DNA of 64,000 nucleotides from Nectonema munidae (GCA_030549495.1 JAUIRK010000898.1:2046001-2110000); one strand, 5' to 3'. Counted from the stretch's first letter, positions 1-11,525 are shown. Notes: generated by a model from the letters alone, not told the origin. Made by a program: numbers and translations.

Positions 1-866
1 TAAGTTTTTTTATCTAACCTATGAGTATCAAGTCCACATTCACTAATTGAGTGATAACATATTCCAGTGAATAAGATTTTGTCATTTATTTGTTACTTTT
101 GATTCAAAACTATTTAATATTCTTTTTCATAAATAGTAAAAATTTATTTGACCCTCTGCCTATATAGTTTGAACAAATATATACTGATTATTAATTTAGG
201 TAGTTAAATGGGAACCAAATAATAGACGAATAGGAATCGTTTTTTTGGTAATTTTTTATTATAAAATTGGCTATTGGAGAAATCGAATAAATGTGGATCA
301 ATTGAAAAGCTATGATTGAACAGAAATAACATCCAATATTAAATAAAATTGATTTTGATATAAAGCCGCATATTTCATTTCATTATGTTATCCTATCTAT
401 AATATTTCAAGCCATTAACCTTTTTGGAAGTTATACTAAGAATTGGTGTCAACCAAGTGTAGGATTTATGAGATGATATTAGATCATTCGAAGAAACTCT
501 GGAACCATGGTTAAGCATTTCTACAAAAGAAATAACGTTCTTCTTTATAAGAAATTGGGTACACCAGAATATTACAATATTAATAAATGGTAATATCTCT
601 GTTAAAAACACCCAATGCACTTACCAAAAAATAATCTCATTATGTGCCTCACGGAAATACAGACTGAATTAAAGCTGTTAAAAACCAAAAGTACTAGAAT
701 AAACTGAAAATCTAATATAAAATTTTTAATTCGTAAGGATTTTAATTTTTATGGATTTGATTAGTTTTACACATTATTTTGCTCTGCTTAAGTTTTAAAG
801 TATGGTTTGTAGTTTCATTTTCGAGTTCTAATTTGATATTTTTTTAATTTTGTTTATTTGGATATG
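1..866. other. AT-rich intergenic stretch, nothing recognised
   Basis: No gene, RNA or repeat boundary could be supported here. The short open frames carry no recognisable motif and look like chance frames in AT-rich DNA. Confidence 0.5.
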
Positions 867-1544
867 AGCCTCAATGGTTGTTAGGGTGTACCCAGAGCCC
901 GCGCTAACTAAAATGGGGGGGGGGGGCTCAAAGGGGCTAAAACTATACATTTTTCTAGAAGCAAATTCGATCAACATCGGAAACAAGAGCTAAAGAAAAT
1001 CATAAAAGTAAGGTGATGAGGATTGAGGAGTATACTTAACTATTATAAAACAAAAGTGAAAGAAGAAAATCATTTTATTAACAATATATCATTTTTGGAG
1101 TAATAAAGCAATTTACATGTCAAACATTCAGCCTTCCTGACTTTTCGTTGAAATAGTTCGGTCGAAAAACTTCTCTCACATCATGCAGTACTGATTCCTG
1201 AGCAGTTTGATATTCAAAAAATACTCTAGACAATTTTATAATATATTTATAGAAACTACCAATGTACAAAGAAAAGACTTCTTTACAAGCGCACTTTATC
1301 AAATGTAATTCATTTAAAACTTATTTAAGATTGAAAAATTGAGTGAAGAGCCTTGGAAAATTGAGTGAAGAGGCTTGGAAAATTGAGTGGGGTGAGGTGT
1401 GGAGGGGGCTCAGGTCAAAATTGGGGAGGGGGCTTAGGTTAAAAATGGTTGGGGGCTCAACCCCCCAAAATAAATAGGTTGCGCGGGCCCTGAGTGTACC
1501 TCTCAGCTTAACAGTTGAAGGTCAGGGGTTCGATTCCCAAGGCT
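867..1544 (+). repeat. tRNA-like SINE head split by a MITE
   Basis: Positions 867-892 plus 1501-1544 together give about 70 nt with a tRNA-like layout. AGCCT at the start can pair with AGGCT at the end, there is a D-arm-like GGT...ACC, and GGTTCGATTCC matches the internal promoter B box. A 600-bp MITE with its target duplication lies between the halves. The T stem and anticodon loop are imperfect, so a SINE head or tRNA relic is likelier than a working tRNA. Confidence 0.45.
893..1492. mobile_element. hAT-type MITE with GC-rich ends (600 bp)
   Basis: The ends are inverted: CAGAGCCCGCGC at the left and GCGCGGGCCCTG at the right. Flanking 8-mers GGTGTACC (885-892) and AGTGTACC (1493-1500) differ at one base, as expected of an 8-bp hAT target duplication. 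Inside are a G run near 915 and a 24-bp unit repeated about 2.5 times at 1330-1395. No transposase is encoded. Related ends occur at 12,821. Confidence 0.75.
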
Positions 1545-2388
1545 TTCAATTCTTAAAAACAAATTCACAAAAACTATGATTAATCGAAGATAGATCTTAA
1601 AATTACAGCACTCGAAACACTTGATATTATTCCTGATTGCATGCATTTGATAAAAAGTTTAATTACAATTTTCTCCACAATACCAATTATAACTTGTACT
1701 GCTAAAAGAGCTTTAACTCAATGAAATTTTTGAAAAACTATCTCAGAAACCGAATGAATGACGAAAGGCTCACCAGTCTCGCTTTAATTTACATTCACCC
1801 GATGATCGAAATTGACGTTTAAAAAGTAATTGACAGATATGCCAAGAAGAAAAATAGAAGAAAGGATTTTATTATTTGATTTTTTTAAATTAAAATTTGT
1901 ATTAAAATTTAATTTGAACCTTTAAATTTCAACCATACGTTTTTTAGTTCGTTTTTCACATACTTCAATATTAAAAAAATATTAGTAAAATGCTGTAGCA
2001 TAATGTGAAAGCCCTTATCACCTGCAAAATTAATTCGAATCTTTCTTGCTGCGATTTTTACGAAAAGTCAAATCCAACAAAAACTTTTTGAAAAAAGTTT
2101 TGTCTACAGATAAATATGATTAGGCGAATATATAAATTTATACAGTCTATATAGGTTATTTATACAGAGTATAAATTAACATGTCTGCGTATTTTTATTT
2201 TTTTTATCTTATAGCCTTTGTTCTTAAACGTCCCGGTTTTTAATTGCAAAAATATGGTAAGTCTTGTAATATGGAAAGTCTAGTCAAAAGCCAAACAAGT
2301 TTTTAATGAAATAAAATAGAAAAAATTTAAAATTATTGCTAGAGCTAAATGCTTTTTCACCCCAAAAAAACAAAAACTTGGATGTAAC
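1545..2388. other. AT-rich intergenic stretch, nothing recognised
   Basis: No coding frame, tRNA or terminal repeat could be supported. Confidence 0.4.
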
Positions 2389-2396
2389 CTTTAAAG

Positions 2397-2845
2397 CAGT
2401 GGTTCCCAACCTTTTTTTATTCCGTTCCCCCCTTTTCAGTTACTTTTTTTTACCTGTGGACCCCTACAACTGAATAGTTTGAGCCAACAAATTTAATCAA
2501 AGATTTTTATGCAAAAATGATTGTAGTCATCTTATTAAATCGTATGCCTATTCATATGAAATCAGAGAAATCGTAAAGCCTGACATAAAATGTGAATAAA
2601 ATTTTTTTCCAATTAAAATATAAATTTTTCAAAAATATTGTAACTAATAAAAAGCATACATAAAGATTCAAAATATGAAACTTTAAAAAAGGGAAGAAAA
2701 TATTTATTTAAAAAAGCTCTGAATATATATTATTTATATTGATTTGGAAAATAGAAGTATAAGGAGATTAAGCATAAGTAGTTTGAAGTAGAATTTCCAT
2801 GGACCCCTTGAAATTCTTCCATGTACCCCCGGTTGGGAACCACTG
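2397..2845. mobile_element. hAT MITE, family 449-bp, copy 1
   Basis: Termini CAGTGGTTCCCAACC and GGTTGGGAACCACTG are perfect inverted repeats. The flanking 8-mer CTTTAAAG is identical at 2389-2396 and 2846-2853, a textbook hAT target duplication. The element is 449 bp with no transposase frame. A second copy of the same length lies at 11,594-12,042. The ends resemble those of the autonomous-type hAT at 58,952-61,030 (CAGGGGTTCCCAACC). Confidence 0.92.
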
Positions 2846-2853
2846 CTTTAAAG

Positions 2854-3728
2854 GATTCACCCAGAACCTGAAATTAAAGATATGGTTTTTAAACTAAAAT
2901 AAATATATCCTAAACCCCCAAAACTTGATGCGAATGAGTTGTATCATCGGAAAAATGACCCGTAGTTGATACCCCATATGAAATTGCATTTGAAATAGCT
3001 AAACAAAAAGGTACATAAATGGATTAAGAAAATTTTTGCATCCTTTGCAGACATTTTGATCACTTGAACATACTAAGTTTGAAATTTCGAGGGAGGAAAC
3101 GCATATTCTATTTTTTCAAAACAATCTCCTAACCTTTGTTTTTAAACTACAAAACTTGCGTCGGAAGACCATTATTGGAAAATGGTTATGTATGAAAAAA
3201 TTTCTTGATTGATTGATGATCTCACGTTGAGATGAGTTTTCAAAAAGCTTTACTTAGTCAACAAGGGAACAGATCTCTAGAAAGTAATAAATTCTCCAAA
3301 TTCATGTATGTCTAGCATCTCAAATAAAATATAAGAAAATTTTCTAGATTCAATTCTTCAGATTGTGATTTTTTAAAGTTAAATCTATAACTCAGTTGTG
3401 CTGCTCTATGTATCAGTAATTCTTCAAAGTCAGCATGGCATAGTTTTGCCTGTCTTTGTTCCATTTGCCTCTGCCTAGGGGTTTTCAACTCTTGACAATT
3501 AAAAAAAATAAATAGTGACAGATTGCATGTTGTAGATGGCATAAGACATGATCCACCAAATATTTGACCATTAGTTTTAAAGCTTGCTCAAGTAAAACTG
3601 CAGATATCGCACTAATTCCGCTAAATACCTGTTGAAACCCCATAAAAATTTTTAGGTTATTTTTTTTCTTTTTCCTTCGCAGAAAATAAAATTATTAATC
3701 ATATTGCTTATAGCAGTGATTTCGGGGT
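2854..3728. other. AT-rich intergenic stretch, nothing recognised
   Basis: The open frame on the - strand at 3312-3542 has no recognisable domain, no conserved repeat and no splice or poly(A) context. It is treated as chance. Confidence 0.4.
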
Positions 3729-3736
3729 CTTTTGGC

Positions 3737-4041
3737 CAGGGGCATTTTTACTGGGGCATTTTTTCCTACTTTTTAATTGGGGGCATTTTTTCTGCGCACT
3801 ATATTCGATATGCAAATTTAATTAAAATATTTTCGCTGGAAGTATAATATTTAAATTCACCAATTTTGTAAAAAAAAATATAAAGTAGTTTTATAAATTT
3901 AGGACTTTAGGTATGCACTGAATACACTCAATTTTAAAGGATTGCTTGAATATTTGGTCTCCCGTGGTATTTCCAGACTACTAATTTTCAAAATTGCAAA
4001 AAAAAATTCGCCCCCAATAATTTTGAGGATGTGCGCCCCTG
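3737..4041. mobile_element. hAT-type MITE (305 bp) with perfect 8-bp TSD
   Basis: The right end read inward is CAGGGGCGCACATCC and the left end is CAGGGGCATTTTTAC. The 8-mer CTTTTGGC is identical at 3729-3736 and 4042-4049. The interior (about 3800-4005) is shared, in the same orientation, with a degraded copy at 54,944-55,195, for example the string TTTTAAAGGATTGCTT. Confidence 0.85.
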
Positions 4042-4107
4042 CTTTTGGCATCCCGGCAAGGGGTCGCACGTGCGTAAACGTTGGGAAAAACTGATTTATA
4101 GCTACTG

Positions 4108-4700
4108 TAAAAAAGTGTGATGACGTACCATATTTCAGTCATTTGTGAATGCCAATTTTAGATGGTCATTGAAAGATGTCCTGAATCTTACACGCGTATG
4201 CTTTATGTTGTAAGTTTGATATATTTTCTTCACCATAATTAAAGGTTTCTATTAGTTTAGTGTCTTTCTTACATTGTATTCAAAAAGATTGTCAAATTAT
4301 TGTCTATTTTTATCTAAGCCAAAACAATAGTATTCAAAACTAAATAAATCCTAAATTATTTTTTCAAAAGTATATCTGGTTAAAATAATTTTTCTAATAA
4401 CACTATACTCATAATAATCTGAGCATTGTTCCTTTACAACGTAATTGTATTATAAAAAAAGTTAATTCTTTAATTTTATTGAATTTTTCAGACTTATTCT
4501 ATGGGTTGCAAAAACACAACGTTAGACTAAAATGTCAAAGATTTTATGTTGTGTTTTTGCAACTTTGTTCATTAAAGAGAGTGTCCAAGAATTTATTTAA
4601 TAATCTAACAATTATGAATGAACTATTTGTGAAATCGGAGTCTCTCCACATTCAGAGCACAACTACATCTTGGATAATAGTTGATATTGCATAGGATAAT
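4108..4700 (+). repeat. Diverged duplicated segment, copy 1, with a 16-bp perfect hairpin
   Basis: This block aligns by eye with 8080-8890: shared landmarks are GTGTGATGAC, GTCATTGAAAGAT, AAGCCAAAACAATAG, AAAGAGAGTGT and AATCTAACAATTATGAAT. At 4505-4520 and 4548-4563 lie perfect 16-bp inverted arms starting GTTGCAAAAACAC, with a 27-nt loop. A short open frame (4479-4694) runs over the hairpin and is probably chance. Confidence 0.7.
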
Positions 4701-5120
4701 ATCGCGTACTAACACAAATTCATATGTTACATAGAAATGTATGCTACTACTAAAATAGTAGGCGTATATTATTTTTTTATGCATATTCTATCATATGCAT
4801 ATGCACTGCTTTTATGCACGATTCGCAGTTAGATAGCATCTGAAAGGCTTACTTTGCAAAAGTAAACTACTTGTTACGTTACAATGAATGAAGGATACTG
4901 AAAGAGGTGTCCATAAATCAAATAATATGTAATTCCTAGCACACCCTTATGCCTATCTACTTGCAAAGAAATGCTAAGGCATTACAGCACCACTAATAAA
5001 ATAAGCGGTTTATATCATTTTCTTATTCTTCTAGTGTCTATGACAGTACATTCACGTTTTATGCAAGATTTACAATTAGAACACTAAGTACGTGCTTTGA
5101 AATATAGAACTACTTGTCTT

Positions 5121-5459
5121 CAATAGCGGTTTTAAGGGGGCATGTTTTTTGGCTGGACCCCATGTTGGCCCCTCCACATCAAATACCTATTTTACTGGAT
5201 TTAAAATTTACTCGAAACTTTTTATAATTTAATTTTTTTGAGTGGGTTTTGCACCCAGGGGAAGAAATATCTCTTTTATCTGGACGGGTGAATCTTAGAC
5301 CAAGAGCACTCTTAATTTGATTTTCATTCATTGGAATAATTCAAAGAAAAAAAAGTAAAACATGTATTTGATAAATTGCAAAATTTATAAAAAATTATCG
5401 ATTTAAAAACTTGGCCCTTGTTTGACCCCCTCACTTTTGAAAATCTAGAACCGCCACTG
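5121..5459. mobile_element. hAT-type MITE (339 bp)
   Basis: The left end CAATAGCGGTTTTA and the right end TAGAACCGCCACTG are imperfect inverted repeats. The 8-mer CTTGTCTT is identical at 5113-5120 and 5460-5467. The interior is AT-rich with G and C runs and has no transposase frame. Confidence 0.85.
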
Positions 5460-6066
5460 CTTGTCTTGGGTATAGGATGGTGAAAAATATATGGCATACC
5501 AAAAAATCATATAAGGATTTCAAATTATAGCTCATTTTGCAATGAATAACGTATGACGTCTAGTATATGCAATATGCACAAGGTTAGAGTTTTTAAAATA
5601 TGTCATATGCTCGCATCTCTACCGCCCTACCTAAAAATGTTTACTTGCATCTAGCGATGTAGCTATCAGATCCTCATCGTTATTGGTATATGCTTAATGG
5701 ACTTTTTTCGTTCGATCGGTATCGTCAAATTTTGTATTGTTTACCGATTTTATCACCTGATCCAATATACAAATGAAAGTTTATACTCGGGCTATTAAGA
5801 GTAAAAGAATCGTTGTATTTTGTGCATAGCGCTAGTTTCTATATACAATAGCGTTTTAATGAATGCTGCCTTTTTGCTCACAATATTTAATGTAAAAAAT
5901 ATACTAAATTCATTAATAGAGTTAGGGATCGTTTACAAATAACGCCAACTAATTTTAGTTTATTTTTGACCCCTCTTCTCAACGTTTGGATATTTACATT
6001 TCTACGTTATAACATGATATGTTAATTTTGTTTTACCTTCCTCCATCGTTTTGTTGTGGTGGACAC

Positions 6067-6341
6067 TTAACCCATTTCCCGTTAACGCCCATGTCGACTA
6101 TAGTCGACTTTACAAAAATAAAATCGTCTGCGTTTATCAAAACTCTTTAACCCGTTAACGACCAGAATAATCAGACGATATCTAATGTAAAGCAGAAGAT
6201 TTGTATTAAAGAGCTTTGATAAACGCAGACGATTTTATTTTTGTAAAGTCGACTATAGTCGACATGGTCGTTAACGGGTTATTAATACAAATCTGCTTTA
6301 CATTAGATATCGTCTGATTATTCTGGTCGTTAACGGGTTAA
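6067..6341. mobile_element. TTAA MITE, type B, outer copy
   Basis: TTAA occurs at both ends (6067-6070 and 6338-6341). The interior matches the reverse complement of the type B unit: GTCGACTATAGTCGAC palindrome, CGTCTGCGTTTAT, CTTTACATTAGATATCGTCTG. It is split at an internal TTAA by another type B copy in the opposite orientation (6147-6285). TTAA duplication suggests piggyBac-type mobilisation. Confidence 0.8.
6147..6285. mobile_element. TTAA MITE, type B, inner copy
   Basis: TTAA at 6147-6150 and 6282-6285 flanks ends CCCGTTAACGACC and GGTCGTTAACGGG. Three boxes CAGACGA, CAGAAGA and CAGACGA lie 21 and 33 bp apart in the same orientation. Removing the element and one TTAA leaves a string (CTCTTTAATAC) that matches the same point of the type B unit, so the nesting is clear. 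Confidence 0.85.
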
Positions 6342-6465
6342 GGCCAAGCAAAGCAGACGATATCTAAAAAAACGCAGACGATTTATATTCAAAGTCATTA
6401 AAAAAAGCAGACGAGATGAAATTACTTATGTTCCAAAATAGGAACATTGGCCGTAAATGGGTTAA
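6338..6465. mobile_element. TTAA MITE, type A, sharing a TTAA with the type B copy
   Basis: Between TTAA at 6338 and TTAA at 6462 lies a near copy of the elements at 14,646, 15,115 and 51,551: GGCCAAGCAAAGCAGACGA at the start, the small palindrome GTTCCAAAATAGGAAC, and GTAAATGGG at the end. It carries three CAGACGA boxes. Its left TTAA is also the right TTAA of the outer type B element. Confidence 0.85.
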
Positions 6466-6960
6466 TCTCTTAGCAGGGATCACTTAAAGAGGCGGGATTG
6501 CCGAAAATTTAAAAAACGCGGTCCGGTATATTGGAAAGTTAAAAAACACTGGCATTATGAAATTCCTATTAATACTTGTTTAAAACAAAAGAAAGAAAAC
6601 TATTCGAATCAAAAATGCTTCTTTGTAACACCTATCAATATCAAAATTTATCTTGTTGGCCGGATAATTTTACTTCGTAGTTTGGTGACCCGTGTCCTAG
6701 AAGAAGCAAATTAGAAGGAACCACGGGTGGAAAAACTCGTGTCTTTGCAGTAAAATTTAGTATCTAATTTTCAAGTTTTTATTTTTCAATAAATGTCGTA
6801 ATTTAATAGACTTTTATTATGATATCTAAAAGCTATTAATATAAAATAATTTATAACTTTATATTTTAACATTTTTTCCTTGTATCGGTATCGGCATTTT
6901 TAAATGTAATCAGTATAGGAATCGAAATGGGTGAAAAATTGAGATCACTACTTGCACCTA

Positions 6961-8079
6961 TTCAGCGTGTGCTCCACAAACCTAGCACATCCAGAATACA
7001 CGTCTTTCATATACAACTACATACAAACACAGAAAGGATTTCGGTCCTTTCACGTAACGTATCTATCTACTATACGTATCGTCAAATATATTCTGGTGGA
7101 TGAAAAAGACTACTTCTGTAATAACGTATCTTTTTAGCAGGGGTGCGCATCTGAAGGGGGTGGGGAGGGTTGTGATCACCGGCTCACAATATTTTTTGGC
7201 TGGTACACTAAAAGTTTTTTTTATTTTATTTTCATTTTTTATGAATAAAGATTTTATACAATTAATTTTTCCTCAAAAAGTACTTAATTGAAATATCTAT
7301 ATAATATATAAAAATTCATGAGAAAATTTTCAGAGTAAATGCAAATTAAAAAAATTTTTACCAGTCCAAAAAAATTTGTTTAAAAATATTTTTTTATGAT
7401 GTATTGATTTGTGCAAAATGATTGGATGTTGTTATAAAATAACAAAATTTCAATTATTCTTTAAGCTTTTCAATGGTATATATAATTGTTTCATTTTTAT
7501 AAAATTTTACTTTAAATTTATCGGTTTTGCCAAATAATACGATATTTATTATATCAGGGTGCTGAAATTATTAGAAGGGATGGGAACACTATTTTGGGAG
7601 TTAGAGTTGCTCTTGATGTATGTTGATATTTTTTTTTCTATTTTATATAGAATTTTTTTTAAATATCCATATCTCTATCTGTCAAACTGAAACTGTAAAA
7701 AAATGAAAAAAAGATTAGTATTTATCAGATATGTTTTTTCAATTGCAATAAAATAGAAAAGCATTCGGCAAACTGGTTCCCTATCCAATTGCCGCACTGA
7801 ATGAAATAAAATAAGAAAGTGCAAGTTTCATAGTCGGAAAAATATTTTGCGTCTCCGACTTTAAAATGTTTGGACTCCTACACCACATATTTGTAATTTT
7901 GTGACTGCAACTACATCAATGTATACTTTTTTTTTTAACACTTATGACCTCCACTAATTTATAATTTTGCTACTTTGACTTTAAAAATTTATAATTATGC
8001 AACAGCAACTTTTCTGTTTCAAATATTAAAAATCTACAACTTCAAATCATGTAAAATTGTTTAAGAAACTATAGCTAAT
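6961..8079. other. Intergenic stretch, nothing firm
   Basis: Two short + frames (6952-7137, 7100-7291) have no domain. AGCAGGGGTGCGCATC near 7137 resembles one end of the CAGGGGCGCAC MITE family, but no partner end or target duplication was found. Confidence 0.35.
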
Positions 8080-8890
8080 CTTAAAAGTGTGATGACATGT
8101 TTTAAAGGTCATCGTTTATTTAATGTTGATTTTAGATAGTCATTGAAAGATTCTTGAATCTTACACCCTTCTGCTTTATGTTGCAAGGCAAATTGTTTGA
8201 TCTATTTTCTTCAACATAATTTATTAAAATGCTTTATTGATAAGATCTAACCTTTTTAGCTAAGCCAAAACAATAGAATTTAAAACTAAATTAATTTTTC
8301 AAAAGTATTTGGTTTAAATTTTTTTTCTAAAAATTTCCTACTCATAAACTGATCTTTGCTCCTTCCTTTTAACAAGGTATTTGTGTAATAAAAAAGGTTA
8401 ATTCTTAAATTTTGGTATATTTTTCAGCGTTTTTCTATGAATTACAAAACGACAACGTTAGGCTGAACTAATAAACATTTTTTATGTCCCGTTTTTGCCA
8501 GGGCTTCGGAGCCGGAGCTGGAGACGCACAATTTTTTCTACTAGGAGTCGGAGCCAGAGCTGGAGTCACGAATAACAAAAAGCAGCTCCCCTTTGAATGG
8601 CCTCAGGCCATTTCGTGATGTATCGAAACACAATTGTATAACCTTCAAATATATATATATATATTACGGATGTATTTAGTATTTACACCAGGGTGGTGAA
8701 AGAGAGCGGTGCTGGAGCCCAAGTAGGAGCCATGGGAAAAAAATATTTGCCCCGGAGCCTGAGCCAAACAATTTTGAGGCGGCTCCGAGGCCCTGGTTTT
8801 TGCAACGTTCGACACTAAAGAGAGTGTACTCTATGAATTAATTTTTTAATCTAACAATTATGAATATAACTATTTTCAAAATCGAATTCG
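8080..8890 (+). repeat. Diverged duplicated segment, copy 2, with MITE insertion
   Basis: This aligns with 4108-4700 over its length except for an extra block at 8499-8803, which is a MITE plus one copy of its target duplication. The hairpin of copy 1 is weaker here because both arms have drifted. Confidence 0.7.
8499..8795. mobile_element. hAT-type MITE (297 bp) with visible empty site
   Basis: The ends are CAGGGCTTCGGAGCCGGAGC and GGCGGCTCCGAGGCCCTG. The 8-mer GTTTTTGC is identical at 8491-8498 and 8796-8803. The paralogous copy has a single uninterrupted GTTTTTGC at 4553-4560, which confirms the boundaries. The interior holds repeated GGAGCC/GGAGCT motifs and a short TA run. Confidence 0.92.
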
Positions 8891-11244
8891 TAGTCGTAAT
8901 ATCAAACCGCCCGACCCACAAACCTGGTTTCTGTAATTTCATCCAAGTTTCTACTTATTTGTTTGTATTTTAGTTTGACGACATATCTGAAATCTATAAG
9001 TTATCGAAAATGTAGTTATTCTTATATTCTTAAAGTGCTAAATAAATTTATTAGGATATTTTGTACTATTATTATTTGTAAAATTGCTTAAAATTTACTG
9101 GAGGAAACTGGTGCTTTGCTTCAGTACGTATTGAAAAGTTCTCATGTAAGTACACTTTTTTAGTCTTTATTTCTGTTTTCATCAAAAAATGCTGGGTGCA
9201 TAGCAAAGCAGCTCTTTGGAACAATTATCCTCGCAAGCAAGGTTCCCGTATAATTAAATTGAATATATTTGTATAATTTAAAATTATAATATTAAATAAA
9301 TAAATTGTGCTTATAGCGAAACATAAATATAGACTTTGTATACTTTAGGTATTTTGCTAACTTTAATTAGATGGGGTGGACAGATGTCTACTAAAATCTT
9401 AAAGATTTATACGACAATTAAAATGCTGGAAAGAACTTTGATAATAAAGATTCTTGAAAAATAGTCAAATCATCTTAATTTTTTGAATATTGAACAAATG
9501 AACTAATATTAGAAGACATTGATATTTTCCCCATTCTTTTTAGAGAAATATATATTAAATCACTATGATAGTCCAATATTTTTGTCTTATTTTTTCAAAG
9601 TCACAGTGTGATTACATTATTTCTTCATGGCACAATAAAGTTCATCCCAATTTGTATCTAGTCTTAGACAAATCACGAAGATTTAGAGTTTTAAATAATA
9701 ATTACACAATGTAACACATGTATTGTAAAACATGCAGAAAAAGTAAAATATAGCACAGAAACAATCTAAAAAAAATTTTTGTTACAGGGTGTTATCAATG
9801 TATTAATTTGATGTCGGCAGTACTTTTGAAACAACTTAATTCTTGATTAATCCAATTTCAAAAAACAGTTGCTTTTTTTATATGGAGAGAGTTCTTTAAT
9901 CAAGGACTTGGAAAAAACTTTGACATTATCACATGTTCAACTTATTCGAATGAAAGACAATGATATTTTCTGTATATGAGGTAGTGCATTGATATAGCAG
10001 CAAATAAAGATTATGCATCGTGCTCTTGATCTAACTCAAGTTGCCTTCATTTTTCTCAAACTTGGGTTTCCTTGTTTGTGAATTCTTGCCATGGAAGAAT
10101 AAACCATCTATTGTTTAACTCTGACACATCACTTAATTACACATTTCTCTTATTGTTACAATACCTCTCATTTTGTGTAATATTGCGCTGCTTAATTTAA
10201 TTCACCTTTTTTAAAAGCACTTCATTGTTATTTGCTAGCCTCTTTTTTCATATCTCCCTCTCTTTTTTCTTTACAAAACAAAACTCTTTGCTCACCAGTT
10301 TAGCGTTTACACAATACACACACTCACACTCACAAGTTGTTACTTCAATAGCAAAAATCGATGAGATTTAAATGGTAAATATGGTATCAAGTATTTTTTT
10401 TTTAATATTTTAATTGCGCACTATAGGACTTAGATTTTTCACCTTTTCAACTTTTTTTGATTTCCAAATTTTTGCATTTCTAGTTATTTTAATATTATCC
10501 CAGATGTTGATTCAAACATCTCACAGTTTATATATAGAAAATTTAAGCTATTCAGGTTTCGAATTTTTATCGACAGACTGAATGTCGCAGTATACTGATG
10601 CTCTTAACTTACCAAAGTTCTAACTTAGTGATGAGACGATACCAAACGATCCCGATTCCCCAAAAAAGGCAGATTACGATTTCAATTTTTCTGTATTTAA
10701 AAAATTTACCTTCAGCTTTGAAAAACCAGACTTAGTTTGTGCATTCAGGATTTTCATTTAGCAGTATGTAAGTTTATCAGAGATAAGTGCTGCACTTTAT
10801 AAAGGTTTTAAATTTTAACTCGAAATAAAAGATTATATGTAGTTCAGTCGTTCAGACAGCAAGCTAAAGCTCATTGTTTTATATTTAATGCTTATATCTA
10901 TGGTGGCAAATGTTTAGCTTTAAAGAAAGCCCCGATCTATTTGCAACGTTTTTATTACCTGCGTTTTAGCATCTTTTTGGACCATTATGATCTCTTTTAT
11001 GTCAAACTTTTTGGCTTTAAATCTTCACATTACATTAATTTGTTAGCAGACGTGAGTAGTCAATCTAGAATTTTTGTTTTTATTTGTATCAACTCTTGAT
11101 TCCTTATCATAGTAATTGTGTATTATGTGGCTTGTAATCTAAGGTTGGAACCTGCATCATTTAGCGCAGTAGTTTCCAATATTTACATTGTTATTATGAA
11201 ATGTGATTTTTGTGTCTCTCAATCGTCTACTTAACACATTTAAA
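8891..11244. other. Long AT-rich intergenic stretch, nothing recognised
   Basis: No coding frame above 60 codons, no tRNA and no matched terminal repeats were found in about 2.3 kb. Both strands were read for splice-bounded exons without a convincing hit. Confidence 0.4.
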
Positions 11245-11525
11245 CCCATCGCCAATTTTAACTAACACAGACGATTTCTTGATTTTAGGATACTTTTATT
11301 TCAAATTGCTTAATGTCACATGCTTTTCATGGGATGAATTGGGTTTAAATGTATAAAATTTCATTGAAAAAAAGGCAGATGATTGGTCTTCCAAAATTAT
11401 GTTCTTCATAGGGTTAACTCATTTGATCGCAAAGAAAAGCAAACGATATAATTTGATACAAAATTACCTTAAAATCAAGAAGCCATCTGTGTAATTTAAA
11501 AATAATTGTGCGATGGGTCAAACAG
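11245..11525. mobile_element. Degenerate long-TIR MITE with CAGACGA-like boxes
   Basis: The left arm CCCATCGCCAATTTTAACTA, continuing to CAGACGATTTCTTGATTTTA, is mirrored at 11,466-11,518 (AAAATCAAGAAGCCATCTGTG then GCGATGGG when read on +). A second pair of weaker arms (GGGTTTAAATG and AGGGTTAACTCATTTGA) lies inside. It looks like a relative of the TTAA MITEs, but the flanking TTAA is not preserved on both sides. Confidence 0.5.

Larger units (their letters stand above)
5650..6960 (+). repeat. Dispersed repeat (GGTATCGG family), interrupted copy
   Basis: Segments at 5680-5960 share long stretches with 48,545-48,850, for example GTTGTATTTTGTGCATAGCG and TTTTTGCTCACAAT. Near the far end (about 6885) TATCGGTATCGGC recurs, as it does at 48,560 and 49,047. 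A cluster of TTAA MITEs (6067-6465) interrupts this copy. The class is unknown; no transposase or RT frame is present. Confidence 0.55.

Noticed and set aside
1501-1544. Genuine tRNA gene
   Set aside because: The two halves are split by a MITE, and the T stem and anticodon loop are imperfect; SINE head or relic is likelier.
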